Shown here one piece after another: positions 23,929-33,265 of a stretch of DNA of 64,000 nucleotides. The notes under the pieces are model-generated. The model was not told the origin of the DNA and did not search any database. It saw only the letters and a program-made list of their open reading frames with translations. The first letter of the stretch is position 1. The number at the start of each line of letters is the position of its first letter. The DNA is taken from positions 62,001 through 126,000 of the forward strand of contig NZ_JACFAK010000005.1 in the NCBI RefSeq assembly GCF_014118685.1, given 5' to 3'. The translations under genes were made by a program, and so were the position numbers. This stretch comes from Flaviflexus huanghaiensis (GTDB taxonomy: Bacteria; Actinomycetota; Actinomycetes; Actinomycetales; Actinomycetaceae).

Positions 23929-24414
23929 ATGTCGCAACAGGGAGGGCCCCACGGCCCCAATTATGAGCAGGCTGCGAATCATCAGTCCGACCCTTCCTCC
24001 TACTCTGGACCGCAACAGGGACAGCCCGGGCGGCCGCCGATGGGTCAGCCGCACGCTGGCCAGCCGCACCCCGGGCAGCCGGGCTATGGCTACGGCTATG
24101 GGTCCCAGGCGGGCTACGGGACGCAACCGAGCGGATTTGTCGCTCTCTTCTCCACGAACTTCCCTCACCGCGGCCCGCAGTCTCTGCTCAGAATCGTCAT
24201 GCTTCTCGGCATCATTGCATTTGGCATCTATGCTGGCTACGCTCTATTTGATCTCCTGACGATCCTGACCGCTGATTACGGTCCGGGGGCGATGGGGATC
24301 GTGACAGCAATACTCAGCTTCGCGTTCCGCGTAGCGTTCGGGCTTGTCCTCCTGGGTCTGCTCCGCGTGATCCTCGAGCACGACAGCCGCTCTGACAAGA
24401 AAGCCGATTCGTAA
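23929..24414 (+). CDS. DUF4282 membrane protein with Pro/Gln/Gly-rich N-terminus
   Basis: The 161-residue product has a ~65-residue low-complexity head (repeats of G-Q-P-H and G-Y-G-Y-G), then two membrane helices (about 85-110 and 120-150) in a DUF4282 domain that starts F-S-T-N-F. The protein probably sits in the cytoplasmic membrane with the head inside. AAAGGAAG precedes the ATG at 23929. The HAD phosphatase gene starts six bases after the stop, so they may be co-transcribed. Function is unknown. Confidence 0.8.
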   Translation: MSQQGGPHGPNYEQAANHQSDPSSYSGPQQGQPGRPPMGQPHAGQPHPGQPGYGYGYGSQAGYGTQPSGFVALFSTNFPHRGPQSLLRIVMLLGIIAFGIYAGYALFDLLTILTADYGPGAMGIVTAILSFAFRVAFGLVLLGLLRVILEHDSRSDKKADS

Positions 24415-24419
24415 ACCAA

Positions 24420-25202
24420 TTGAGCTCCCATTACCGGATGGTCGCCTTCGACCTTGACGACACTCTCGCCCCCTCGAAGTCCCCTATCCCTCCCCGCATG
24501 GCGGCGGCGCTGGTCGAACTCCTCGACTGCGCCGACGTCTGCATCATCTCCGGAGGCAACCTCACGCAGTTTGAGAGCCAAGTTCTCGACCAGATCGAGG
24601 CGAGTGATTCGGCTCTTGAGCACCTCCACCTCATGCCGACCTGCGGCACGCGCTACCTGCGCTACCAGGACGGCAGGTGGGTGACTGTGTATGCACACGA
24701 TCTCAGCGATGAGGAACGCGACTCGGCGATCTCCTCGTTGAAGAACCGAGCTGTCGAGCTGGACCTGTGGGAGGACAGGACGTGGGGCGATGTCATCGAG
24801 GACAGGGGATCCCAAATCACCTTCTCCGCCCTCGGCCAGGAAGCCCCCATCGAGGCAAAACGAGCGTGGGACCCTGACGGGTCGAAGAAGAACGCTCTGC
24901 GAGCAGCGGTGGCGGATGATCTTCCCGAGCTCGAGGTTCGCTCCGGCGGATCGACATCTGTCGATGTCACCCGAGCAGGCGTTGACAAGGCCTTCGGGAT
25001 TACTCGTCTTTCGGAATACACGGGTGTTTCCTTCGATGACATGATTTTCGTCGGGGACCGTCTCGACCCGAACGGTAACGACTACCCTGTCGTCGCCCTC
25101 GGTTGCAAGACTTTTGCTGTGCGTAACTGGGAGGACACCGCCGATCTCGTCGAAAGGCTCGTCGACTGCTTCCCTGCAGAGACGCGCACGACGTCCGTCT
25201 GA
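24420..25202 (+). CDS. HAD-IIB hydrolase (phosphomannomutase/sugar phosphatase-like)
   Basis: The 260-residue product has HAD motif I V-A-F-D-L-D-D-T-L near residue 8, motif II S-G-G-N-L near residue 44, Lys in D-K-A-F-G near residue 189 and motif IV F-V-G-D-R-L-D-P-N-G-N-D-Y near residue 209. The D-P-N-G-N-D ending is like that of eukaryotic-type phosphomannomutases and sucrose-phosphatase-like HADs. A TTG at 24420 was used; an ATG at 24438 directly before motif I is an alternative. The stop codon is part of a 19-bp hairpin. Confidence 0.85.
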   Translation: MSSHYRMVAFDLDDTLAPSKSPIPPRMAAALVELLDCADVCIISGGNLTQFESQVLDQIEASDSALEHLHLMPTCGTRYLRYQDGRWVTVYAHDLSDEERDSAISSLKNRAVELDLWEDRTWGDVIEDRGSQITFSALGQEAPIEAKRAWDPDGSKKNALRAAVADDLPELEVRSGGSTSVDVTRAGVDKAFGITRLSEYTGVSFDDMIFVGDRLDPNGNDYPVVALGCKTFAVRNWEDTADLVERLVDCFPAETRTTSV

Positions 25203-25242
25203 CACGACTGTGCCCCGGCCGAAGCCGGGGCACAGTCGTGTC
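25201..25242. terminator. Bidirectional terminator between HAD and thioredoxin-like genes
   Basis: A perfect 19-bp stem (25201-25219 with 25224-25242) closes a CGAA tetraloop. The left arm includes the last bases of the HAD stop codon and the right arm ends two bases before the convergent gene's stop. Confidence 0.85.
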
Positions 25243-25244
25243 GT

Positions 25245-25502
25245 TCAGATACCGCCGAGAAGCCGACGCAACTCCGCTAGGCGCGGAACCCCGACGATCC
25301 GCCACTGCTCGGCCCCGTCCGGCCCGCGGCTGATAAGAGTAGGCGTTGACGTAACACCGTCCGCCATGGCGGATTCCGGATGGTCGGAGGCGTTGATCTC
25401 CGTCACGGTGAATGCCACGTCCTTCGACGCGTAGTCAATCATGTGGCGCGCTGTCCGACAGGGTGCGCAAAACCCCGTCGTGTAGAGCACGAGTTCAGGC
25501 AT
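25245..25502 (-). CDS. Thioredoxin/glutaredoxin-like protein (C-A-P-C)
   Basis: The 85-residue product starts M-P-E-L-V-L-Y-T-T-G-F-C-A-P-C and has the cis-Pro S-T-P-T-L near residue 53, the size and pattern of small NrdH/thioredoxin-like proteins. The ATG at 25502 overlaps the end of the upstream GST gene by eight bases, so translation is coupled; the longer upstream frame is a shadow. It would act as a cytoplasmic dithiol reductase, perhaps for mixed disulfides made by its neighbour. Confidence 0.85.
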   Translation of the reverse strand: MPELVLYTTGFCAPCRTARHMIDYASKDVAFTVTEINASDHPESAMADGVTSTPTLISRGPDGAEQWRIVGVPRLAELRRLLGGI

Positions 25503-26538
25503 CCGCGCGTCCTTCGGGCCGGACCTCCTCGCCCGGCGTGACCGGACCGGGGGGAGTGCCCTCACCGAACGGGCGCCCGCCGAGCGTCTCCCGTCCGTGC
25601 TCACTCAGCCAGCCTGAGTTGTCGGGGCCAGCGGGGACGATGCCGGAGGGATTAATGTCCGTGTGGACCTCGTAATAGTGGCTCTTAATCTGCTGGAAAT
25701 CGATGGTGTCGCCGAAGCCGGGGGTTTGGAACAGGTCGCGTGCGTACGCCCACAGGACCGGCATTTCGGTCAGCTTCGATCGGTTTGTCTTGAAGTGGCC
25801 GTGGTAAACGGCGTCGAAGCGGACGAGGGTCGTGAAGAGTCGCACATCAGCTTCCGTGATTGTGTCGCCCATGAGGAAGCGCCGTGTCTCGAGCCGTTCG
25901 GAGACGGTGTCGAGAGCGGTGAACAGTCGCACATACGCCTCCTCATACGACTCCTGAGACCCGGCGAAGCCGCAGCGATAGACCCCGTTGTTAATCTCCG
26001 TGTAAATGAACCGCATGAGCGGATCCATCTCCTCGCGCAGATGCTCCGGATAGAGATCCGGCGCGCCCGGTCGGTGAAACTCTGCCCATTCGGTCGAGAA
26101 ATCAAGAGTCATCTGTGCGAAATCATTTGTCACGACCGCGCCGTCACGTGTGTCGACGATGGCGGGGACGGTGATGCCGAGGGGGTACTCGGGATCGCGC
26201 GCGAGGTAGGCGTCCTTGAGCCGGTGGACCTTGAGGACTGGGTCAAGACCGCCCTCGTCTAAGTCAAAAGTCCACGAATCCGCGTCGTGTGTCGGCCCAG
26301 GCATGCCAACCGAGATCGCCTCCTCCAGGCCGAGGAGGCGGCGGACAATAAGGGTGCGGTTTGCCCATGGGCACGCGCGGGCGGCAATGAGGCGATAGCG
26401 GCCCGGCTCGACAATGTAGCCGGACTCTCCGTCGCGGGTAATGCGCGTCGTGATGTACCGGGAATCGCGTTCGAACGATTGGCCGGGGACGGAATAGACA
26501 CCGCCCTTGGTGTGCTCTTCGCGCTGCTCTGATGCCAC
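25495..26538 (-). CDS. Xi-class glutathione-S-transferase-like (hydroquinone reductase family)
   Basis: The 347-residue product contains A-C-P-W-A near residue 55, the catalytic Cys motif of glutathionyl-hydroquinone reductases (YqjG/EcGHR), plus a C-terminal helical domain with I-N-N-G-V-Y-R-C-G-F-A and G-D-T-I-T-E-A-D-V-R-L-F. Actinomycetes usually lack glutathione, so the thiol may be mycothiol; that is inference. It is the first gene of a two-gene unit with the C-A-P-C protein. The last ~40 residues are a Pro/Gly-rich extension. Confidence 0.88.
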   Translation of the reverse strand: MASEQREEHTKGGVYSVPGQSFERDSRYITTRITRDGESGYIVEPGRYRLIAARACPWANRTLIVRRLLGLEEAISVGMPGPTHDADSWTFDLDEGGLDPVLKVHRLKDAYLARDPEYPLGITVPAIVDTRDGAVVTNDFAQMTLDFSTEWAEFHRPGAPDLYPEHLREEMDPLMRFIYTEINNGVYRCGFAGSQESYEEAYVRLFTALDTVSERLETRRFLMGDTITEADVRLFTTLVRFDAVYHGHFKTNRSKLTEMPVLWAYARDLFQTPGFGDTIDFQQIKSHYYEVHTDINPSGIVPAGPDNSGWLSEHGRETLGGRPFGEGTPPGPVTPGEEVRPEGRADA

Positions 26539-26788
26539 AGAAGTCCTTCCACAGATGTTGGTTCGACAGTTTACGTGTGTCGGCTCTCCACCTATCTAAC
26601 TGGGTAACGTGCCCGTTAATTCCGTGTTCGCTTCGAGCGTCGGTTTGTGCTTCGTGTCGATGAGGGAGGAGATCGGCAGTTGGCTCGAGAGGTCACCTTC
26701 CTGTCAGAGAACAGGGCGTCGGCTCGCGATTGCTACCATGGGGCAGGCGAGCACTGCACGCTGCCCGCACCGACGAAACGGATCTGCG

Positions 26789-27433
26789 ATGACCGATTTT
26801 GACAACATGACCGACGACGAGATTGAGGCCTATCTGGCAGCCGGAGAGGTCGAGCGGCCTCCAGCACCCGGAGCGGCCGAGTTTGGCCTGCTTATGATCG
26901 TCAGCGGTTTACTCGGGGCCTTCGCTTCTCTCCAGCTCCTCCTGAGCCAGCGTGCCCTCGAGTCGGATCCGTTCGCCTCGCTCTCCTGTGATGTCAACGA
27001 GATTCTCTCATGTTCGACGTTCCTCACGTCATGGGAGGGGAATGTCCTCGGCTTCTCGAACAGCTACCTCGGTCTCGTCGGTTTTGCCGCGATGGCGGTC
27101 ATGGGCGTCTATCTGCTCGTGCGGAAAGCCCTTGCGTCATTCATGTGGGTCGCGATGGCCGCCGCCGCTGCGGCTGGAGTGCTCGCGCTCGCCTGGTTTC
27201 AATACACGTCTTTCAGCGCCGAGACACTGTGCCCGTGGTGCCTCGTCATCTGGGTCGCACTCGTCCCCTTCATCGTCCACGCCAGCGGGCAGGCGCACGC
27301 CAATCTGACGGACGGAACGAGCCGGGTGTGGCGCTACCGGTGGCTCATGATCGGGATCTGGTTCCTCGCGCTTCTTGCCTTCACATTCGTCTACTTCATC
27401 GACACGTGGCGGGTAGTACTCGGCTGGGAGTGA
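26789..27433 (+). CDS. Vitamin K epoxide reductase family membrane protein
   Basis: The 214-residue product has about five membrane helices and the VKOR cysteines: the loop pair in S-C-D-V-N-E-I-L-S-C-S near residue 68 and the active pair C-P-W-C near residue 148. VKOR homologues use quinone to drive disulfide formation outside the membrane with a partner such as a DsbA-like protein. The ATG at 26789 follows a weak AACGGA; the frame is open to 26609. The stop is only eight bases from the convergent HIT gene. The 250 bases upstream contain nothing recognisable. Confidence 0.9.
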   Translation: MTDFDNMTDDEIEAYLAAGEVERPPAPGAAEFGLLMIVSGLLGAFASLQLLLSQRALESDPFASLSCDVNEILSCSTFLTSWEGNVLGFSNSYLGLVGFAAMAVMGVYLLVRKALASFMWVAMAAAAAAGVLALAWFQYTSFSAETLCPWCLVIWVALVPFIVHASGQAHANLTDGTSRVWRYRWLMIGIWFLALLAFTFVYFIDTWRVVLGWE

Positions 27434-27441
27434 GCGGACGG

Positions 27442-27882
27442 TCAGTCGAGTGACGTCATGTGCTGTGGCACATATTTGCCATGACCGGCCTCGATGAGCG
27501 CGCTACGTAGCCGTTCCATCGCCGCATCGAGCTCCTCGCTTGGAACGTCCTTCTGCGCGGAGGCGAATGCGAGAGCTTTCTCGGTCAGCATGGGAATGAC
27601 GTGAAGGTGGCAGTGCGGCACGCCGTAACCAGCGATGACGAGCCCGGACCGTGGCACGTCGAACGCGGTCTCCTGGACGCGCGCGATGATCCGCGCAACG
27701 TTGAAGAGGTGAGCCGCCGTGTCATCGTCAAGGTCGATGAACTTGTCGATCTCCTCGCGCGGTATGACCATGACGTGGCCGGTGGCGTGCGGCTCGATCG
27801 TTGCCATGGCGACACACACGTCGTCCGCCCACACAAATCGTCCAGGGATCTTGCCCGACATAATTTTTGTGAAAATGCTCAT
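27442..27882 (-). CDS. HIT-family nucleotide hydrolase
   Basis: The 146-residue product carries the histidine triad H-C-H-L-H-V near residue 93 and the N-terminal I-M-S-G-K-I-P segment, as in bacterial HinT/Fhit-like proteins that hydrolyse AMP-linked or dinucleoside polyphosphate substrates. The ATG at 27882 has no Shine-Dalgarno but stands six bases after a TAGAAT -10 box, so the message is probably leaderless. Confidence 0.93.
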   Translation of the reverse strand: MSIFTKIMSGKIPGRFVWADDVCVAMATIEPHATGHVMVIPREEIDKFIDLDDDTAAHLFNVARIIARVQETAFDVPRSGLVIAGYGVPHCHLHVIPMLTEKALAFASAQKDVPSEELDAAMERLRSALIEAGHGKYVPQHMTSLD

Positions 27883-27888
27883 GGCGCC

Positions 27889-27894
27889 ATTCTA
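27889..27894 (-). promoter_or_regulatory. -10 element of leaderless HIT gene
   Basis: On the minus strand TAGAAT is followed by GGCGCC and then the ATG, so the transcript start should coincide with the start codon. Confidence 0.6.
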
Positions 27895-27975
27895 TGAGGT
27901 CGCTGCCATCACGTGGACCACGAAAGAGGCCCGCGGAGGCCTGCGCTAGAGTTGGTGCGTTACGAAGGGAGAACT

Positions 27976-30846
27976 ATGTCCGAGACGACCGAACAGCCGT
28001 ATCGGTACACGGCAGAGCTCGCAGGTGAGATTGAGCGCCGCTGGCAGGATCGCTGGGAAAACGGGGGCACCTACCACGTGCCCAATCCTGTTGGCGACCT
28101 TGCTGGAGATGTCTCTGCGGAGAAGTTCTACCTTCTCGACATGTTCCCCTACCCGTCCGGTAAGGGCCTTCACGTCGGCCACCCGTTCGGTTACATCGCC
28201 ACCGACGTCGTCGGCCGCTTCCAGCGCATGCTCGGCAAGGCGGTGCTCCACACGATGGGATTCGACGCGTTCGGCCTGCCAGCCGAGCAGTATGCAGTCC
28301 AGACGGGCCAGCACCCGCGCCTGACGACCGAGCAGAACATCGAGAACATGAAGCGGCAACTGCGCCAGATCGGCCTCGGGCACGATCAGCGTCGCTCGTT
28401 CGCGACGACAGATGTCGACTATGTTCGTTGGACCCAGTGGATCTTCCTTCAGATCTACAACTCGTTTTACGACGAGAATGCGGACGGCCGCACCCCCGGT
28501 ACGACGGGTCGTGCCCGCCCCATCTCCGAGCTTGTTGCCGAGTTCGAGTCCGGTAAGCGCCCGACACCGTCGGGCGCGCCGTGGGCTGATATGAGCGAGG
28601 ACGCTCGTGCCGCCATCATCGATGATCACCGTCTTGCCTACATTTCTCATGCGCCCGTCAATTGGTGCCCGGGCCTCGGCACGGTGCTGGCGAACGAAGA
28701 GGTGACGAACGAGGGCCGGTCCGAGCGTGGTAACTATCCTGTGTTCCGTCGCCAGCTCCGCCAGTGGATGATGAGAATTACGACGTACGCAGACCGCCTT
28801 GCTGGTGACCTGGACACTGTCGACTGGCCTGAGAAGGTCGTGACCATGCAGCGGAACTGGATCGGCAAGAGCCAGGGCGCGTATGTGACCTTTACGGCGC
28901 ATGGCGCTGATGGTGACCACGCCCTCGAGGTGTTCACGACCCGCCCGGACACGCTGTTCGGGGCGACGTTTATGGTCGTTTCTCCGGAGCATCCGATGTT
29001 GCAGGACGGGGCAGTGCCGACCGAATGGCCGGCGAACGTCACAGACGCATGGACGGGTGGTGCCCCCAACCCGCGTACCGCGGTGTCCTCCTACCAGGCG
29101 GCTGCGCGAAAGCTTGGGGAAGCGGCGAGGACGAGCGACGAGCGGGAAAAGACCGGCGTCTTTACCGGTATCTACGCCACGAACCCCGTCAGTGGTGACG
29201 AGATTCCAGTCTTCACGGCCGACTACGTCCTCATGGGATACGGGACCGGCGCGATTATGGCAGTTCCTGCGCACGATCAGCGCGACTACGACTTCGCGAC
29301 CGCATTCGGCCTCCCGATCGTGCTCACGATCGCACCAGCCGACGACTTCCCGGGAGATGCGGCCTACCTTGGCGACGGTGAGGTCATCAACTCGGCGAAC
29401 CCCGAGTTCTCGATTAACGGTCTCGACAAGACCGCTGCGATCGCCGCCGTGTCCGATTATCTCGCCCACAAGGGGATGGGAACACCGGCGGTGACGTACC
29501 GGCTACGTGATTGGCTGTTCTCACGCCAACGCTACTGGGGTGAGCCGTTCCCCATCGTCTACGACGAAGCAGGCAGGGCCTACGACCTGCCGGATTCGAT
29601 GTTGCCGGTTGAACTCCCTGAGACCCCGGACTACTCGCCGCGCTCCTATGACCCGGACGATGCGGAGTCGATGCCGGAGCCGCCTCTCGGCCGGCTCAAA
29701 GATTGGGTCGCGGTGACTCTCGACCTGGGCGACGGCGAGAAGACGTATTACCGCGACACGAATACGATGCCGAACTGGGCAGGCTCCTGCTGGTACGAGT
29801 TGCGCTACCTGGACCCGAATAACGAGGACCGCTTCGTTGCCCCGGAGAATGAGGCGTACTGGATGGGGCCGCGCCCCGAGGTCGGGAACATGTCTGGCGG
29901 CGCCGACCTCTATGTCGGAGGCGTCGAACACGCTGTCCTCCACCTGCTGTATGCCCGGTTCTGGCACAAGGTCCTTTTCGATCTTGGCCACGTCTCATCG
30001 TCGGAGCCGTTCCACAAGCTCTTCAACCAGGGCATGATCGAGGCCTACGCGTACACGGACTCCCGAGGCCAGTACGTGCCCGCCGACGAGGTAGAGACGG
30101 CCGAGGAGGATGGCGAGCAGGTCTTCACGTACCGTGGTGAACGGGTGAACCGCGAGTACGGGAAGATGGGCAAGTCCCTGAAGAACACGGTGACCCCCGA
30201 AGAGATCAGCGCCGAGTATGGTGCTGACACCTTCCGCGTGTACGAAATGTCGATGGGCCCCATCGAGCAGTCCCGGGTGTGGGAGCCTCGCGCTGTCGTC
30301 GGCGCCCAGCGCTTCCTTCAACGGCTCTGGCGCAACATCGTCTCCGAAAAGACGGGTGAGACGACCGTTGCCGATGTCGCGCCATCGGAGGAGACCGCAC
30401 GGCTTGCTGCCCGCACCGTGACGGATGTGCGAACTGAGTACGAGGCCATGCGGCCGAATACAGCGATCGCCAAGCTCATTGTCCTCAACAACCACCTCAC
30501 GTCTCTCGACGAGGTGCCGCGGGAGGTGGCCGAGCAACTCGTCGCGATGGTTGGCCCGGTTGCTCCCCATATTGCAGAGGAACTGTGGTCGCGCCTCGGC
30601 CACGACACCTCGGTCGTCTACGCTCCGTTCCCCACCATTGATGAGTCCCTCCTCATCGAGGACACCGTCACCTGTGTTGTCCAGGTCAAGGGCAAGGTCC
30701 GTGACCGCATCGAGGTCCCTGCCGATATTGCTGAGGAGGATCTGACCGAGCGTGCTCTTGCACTGCCGAAGATTCAACAGTACCTGGAAGGTGAACCGCG
30801 GAAGATCGTGGTCCGCGCACCTCACCTCATCAACATCGTCCCGTAA
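27976..30846 (+). CDS. leuS: Leucyl-tRNA synthetase
   Basis: The 956-residue class I synthetase charges tRNA-Leu. The HIGH motif is H-V-G-H within F-P-Y-P-S-G-K-G-L near residue 60. The CP1 editing domain spans roughly 250-440, with [12 protein letters not shown]. The second signature reads K-M-G-K-S near residue 732, a variant of KMSKS seen in other actinobacterial LeuRS. The anticodon-binding domain and C-terminal domain are complete. The ATG at 27976 follows AAGGGAG; a TAGAGT -10-like box lies at 27947-27952. Confidence 0.97.
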   Translation: MSETTEQPYRYTAELAGEIERRWQDRWENGGTYHVPNPVGDLAGDVSAEKFYLLDMFPYPSGKGLHVGHPFGYIATDVVGRFQRMLGKAVLHTMGFDAFGLPAEQYAVQTGQHPRLTTEQNIENMKRQLRQIGLGHDQRRSFATTDVDYVRWTQWIFLQIYNSFYDENADGRTPGTTGRARPISELVAEFESGKRPTPSGAPWADMSEDARAAIIDDHRLAYISHAPVNWCPGLGTVLANEEVTNEGRSERGNYPVFRRQLRQWMMRITTYADRLAGDLDTVDWPEKVVTMQRNWIGKSQGAYVTFTAHGADGDHALEVFTTRPDTLFGATFMVVSPEHPMLQDGAVPTEWPANVTDAWTGGAPNPRTAVSSYQAAARKLGEAARTSDEREKTGVFTGIYATNPVSGDEIPVFTADYVLMGYGTGAIMAVPAHDQRDYDFATAFGLPIVLTIAPADDFPGDAAYLGDGEVINSANPEFSINGLDKTAAIAAVSDYLAHKGMGTPAVTYRLRDWLFSRQRYWGEPFPIVYDEAGRAYDLPDSMLPVELPETPDYSPRSYDPDDAESMPEPPLGRLKDWVAVTLDLGDGEKTYYRDTNTMPNWAGSCWYELRYLDPNNEDRFVAPENEAYWMGPRPEVGNMSGGADLYVGGVEHAVLHLLYARFWHKVLFDLGHVSSSEPFHKLFNQGMIEAYAYTDSRGQYVPADEVETAEEDGEQVFTYRGERVNREYGKMGKSLKNTVTPEEISAEYGADTFRVYEMSMGPIEQSRVWEPRAVVGAQRFLQRLWRNIVSEKTGETTVADVAPSEETARLAARTVTDVRTEYEAMRPNTAIAKLIVLNNHLTSLDEVPREVAEQLVAMVGPVAPHIAEELWSRLGHDTSVVYAPFPTIDESLLIEDTVTCVVQVKGKVRDRIEVPADIAEEDLTERALALPKIQQYLEGEPRKIVVRAPHLINIVP

Positions 30847-30854
30847 GGAGAGAC

Positions 30855-31808
30855 ATGGACAGCGTGAGCGAGGCGAACTTCGGCGGCAGGGCCTGGCGGC
30901 TTGAGTATGCCGGAGCGACCGCCCTCGTCGCCGCACGCGGCGCCACACTCATTTCCTGGGACCCCGGCGTCGGTGAGAGCATCGTCGCTGGCTATGAGAC
31001 CCCGGAGGAACTGGCGAGCGGCAAGGGATCACGTAGCCGCATTCTCGCGCCGTTCGCAGGCCGGATTAATCGCGGCACGTTTTCCTGGAATGGCCGATCG
31101 ATCTCGGTGCCGGTCGCGTCCGACGGTCACGCACGGCACGGTGTTGCCTCGAGGCTCGACTTCGAGTCCGTCTCACGCGGATCGACCCTTCAGTTGCGGG
31201 CCGAGCATGAGGCCGATGATGACTGGCCGTGGTCGTTCGCGATTGACGTCATCTATGCCCTCGGGGTCGGTGAGGGCGGCTCGCACCGGCTGTCCGTTGA
31301 CATCTCCGTCACAAATCTCTCGCCAGAGAAGGCTCCAGTCGGCATCGGGTGGCATTCTCTCCTAACGTTCCCCGGCGGCGGAAGAATTACTGACGTGGGT
31401 CTGACGATCCCCGCTCGGAAGCGGATCCTCACGTCGCAGGAACTTATCCCACTTCCCGGGGAATCGGCCTACGCCGGCATTCACGCGCCTGTCGTAAGGG
31501 ACCGTATCGGTAGCGAGGAGATCGACGCCGCCTACCTGGGCCTCGTCCCGAACGACGAGGGTGTCGTCAAAACGTCTCTGTCGAACCCGCTGACAGGAAA
31601 GACGATCTCCCTCATCCAGGAGCCTGCCGAGGCTCCGGTCATTGTCGTGTGGACCGGCGATGGACTGGATCGCGGGGCCCGCGAAGCGATCGCACTCGAG
31701 CCGTATTCCCACGTGCCTGATGCGGTCAATCGTGCGGACGCATCGGCGTCAATCGGCCTTCCGCCAGGCGCAGCCAGGTCGATGACTGCCACTCTCGTCT
31801 ACTCGTAA
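30855..31808 (+). CDS. Aldose 1-epimerase-like protein
   Basis: The 317-residue product matches the galactose-mutarotase fold. A substrate Arg lies in L-A-P-F-A-G-R-I-N, catalytic His in D-G-H-A-R-H-G near residue 95, a second His in G-I-G-W-H-S near residue 167, and the catalytic Glu in I-A-L-E-P-Y-S-H near residue 281. It would interconvert alpha and beta anomers of a hexose. It starts eight bases after leuS with a GGAGAG ribosome site and is probably co-transcribed. Confidence 0.9.
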   Translation: MDSVSEANFGGRAWRLEYAGATALVAARGATLISWDPGVGESIVAGYETPEELASGKGSRSRILAPFAGRINRGTFSWNGRSISVPVASDGHARHGVASRLDFESVSRGSTLQLRAEHEADDDWPWSFAIDVIYALGVGEGGSHRLSVDISVTNLSPEKAPVGIGWHSLLTFPGGGRITDVGLTIPARKRILTSQELIPLPGESAYAGIHAPVVRDRIGSEEIDAAYLGLVPNDEGVVKTSLSNPLTGKTISLIQEPAEAPVIVVWTGDGLDRGAREAIALEPYSHVPDAVNRADASASIGLPPGAARSMTATLVYS

Positions 31809-32548
31809 GCGACCGTACACGCCAACACGGAAAGCTTGCGCAACGGCGGGCCTAGCGGCGGCGTCAACCGCCATACATTCAAGCTCGTCCGGATCGTCTG
31901 CTTTGGACACTCGAACAGGTTGGCGAGCAACGACGCGCGAGCAGGCTGGCGTGGCAGTTCACGGACTGACGCCACTGCGGCAGGGGTACGAATAGTCTCC
32001 GCGAAGGCAGGTCTGCCGACACCCTCGGGCTCTGAGTTTTGCACCGTGATCTCCAAAAGACTGACCCCCCCGTCATGAGGTTCTCGCGGTCCGATGAGGA
32101 TGTCCCAGTCCCTTCCGGGACTCTTGGCACTCACCCACCATCAGCGGCGGGAAGCCTGTCGCGGTTTCGTTAGTGCAGTCGCCGATCCGGGCGAGCGTTG
32201 ACTCTGCCGCGTAGGTCTCGTCCTCGCTCTGCACGACGCCCCCAACTTTTCGTTCGCTGTTCTGGGCCAGCAAGACTCGGGAGGCGTTTGATCGTCGTCA
32301 CTAGTCTGGCGGACCGGATGCCAAGAGCCTCGGGTCTTCGGCTCTGTGGCAGGAGCGGTGCCGCACGGAGCGCGGCGTTTGCGGTCGCGCATCCCGCCCA
32401 GATTCTGGTGACGACGGCCTTGCGCCGGGTTTTCCTTACGTCGGAGCTTACCGAAGCGGTGCGGTCCCCAGGACGCCCGCGGATTGGCTGTCCTCAGCCC
32501 GTAATCTCTTCGCGCCAGTCGACAGACAGAGTGACGATCGTAGAAGGT
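31809..32548. other. 740-base region with no recognisable gene
   Basis: Open frames here (such as 31799-32134 on the minus strand and the upstream part of the comEA frame from 32198) are short or Arg/Ser-rich, lack ribosome sites and match no family I recognise. A run CCCCCC at 32066-32071 and no strong hairpins are seen. It may be decayed sequence; a promoter for comEA should lie near its end. Confidence 0.5.
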
Positions 32549-33265
32549 ATGAAAGCCAAAGACCTCGTACGCACCGCCTACCGCGTCGGGACGGGTGAGG
32601 ACATTATGTCGCCCCCAGAACAGGGGAGACGAACCGCACGGCTCGCGTTCGACAATCGGTCGGCAGCTCTCACGATACTTGTCCTCGCTCTCGTCGCCGG
32701 ACTACTCGTCGGCTGGACGTTGTCACGGCCCGTTGAAGTCCACGCGCTACCTGCCGCGCCGACAGATACCGTGACGTTGCCAGCAGAAGAGCCGCAGGCT
32801 CCCGTGCCAAGCCCCCTGCCCACTGAGCCGAGCACGGTGACGGTCTACGTGTCTGGCATGGTCAACAACCCCGGCATCGTCGAGCTTCCGCAGGGCTCCC
32901 GCGTCGCGCTCGCGGTCGAGCAAGCGGGTGGGATGAGTGCGGAGGCGGACTGGAACGCCCTCAATCTCGCGCGTGTCCTTGTCGACGGTGAACACGTCGT
33001 CGTTCCTGCACCGGGTGAGGAGGTGCCAGCCGCTATTGAACAGGCACCCGAGCAGGCCGCGGAACCATCATCGGGGCTTGTCAACATCAACAGCGCGGGT
33101 CCTGCCGAACTTGAAACACTGCCCGGGGTCGGCCCGGCGATCGCTCAAAAGATCATCGATTGGCGCGAGACAAACGGGCCATTTAGCACCGTCGAGGAGC
33201 TCATGGAGGTGTCGGGGATCGGACCGGCGACGCTTGCGAACCTGCGTGATCACGTGACGACATGA
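32549..33265 (+). CDS. comEA: ComEA-like DNA-binding membrane protein
   Basis: The product (238 residues from the ATG at 32549) has one membrane helix (about residues 51-72), a Pro-rich linker, an SLBB domain beginning V-T-V-Y-V-S-G-M-V and a C-terminal helix-hairpin-helix pair (N-I-N-S-A-G-P-A-E-L near residue 182 and G-V-G-P-A-I-A). ComEA binds incoming DNA outside the membrane. The start is uncertain; ATG 32606, preceded by GTGAGG, would give a shorter cytoplasmic tail. The stop overlaps the comEC start (ATGA). Confidence 0.88.
   Translation: MKAKDLVRTAYRVGTGEDIMSPPEQGRRTARLAFDNRSAALTILVLALVAGLLVGWTLSRPVEVHALPAAPTDTVTLPAEEPQAPVPSPLPTEPSTVTVYVSGMVNNPGIVELPQGSRVALAVEQAGGMSAEADWNALNLARVLVDGEHVVVPAPGEEVPAAIEQAPEQAAEPSSGLVNINSAGPAELETLPGVGPAIAQKIIDWRETNGPFSTVEELMEVSGIGPATLANLRDHVTT

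Noticed and set aside
24060-24120. Gly/Tyr and G-Q-P-H repeats resembling a DNA tandem repeat
   Set aside because: They are low-complexity protein sequence at the head of the DUF4282 protein; the bases vary enough that no exact DNA tandem array exists.
27946-29469. 507-codon leftward frame over leuS
   Set aside because: Long antisense frames are common in GC-rich genes. The sense strand encodes an intact LeuRS and the antisense translation is Arg/Val-rich with no family match. The same holds for long frames over proA (7262-8452), ndh (20123-21316) and leuA (56380-57519).
30145-30190. KMGKS instead of KMSKS in LeuRS
   Set aside because: Considered as a possible active-site defect, but this variant occurs in other actinobacterial LeuRS proteins and the rest of the enzyme is intact.
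31799-32134. 111-codon leftward frame in the gene-free region
   Set aside because: It overlaps the epimerase end, has no ribosome site and no recognisable motif; competing frames of similar size exist on both strands.
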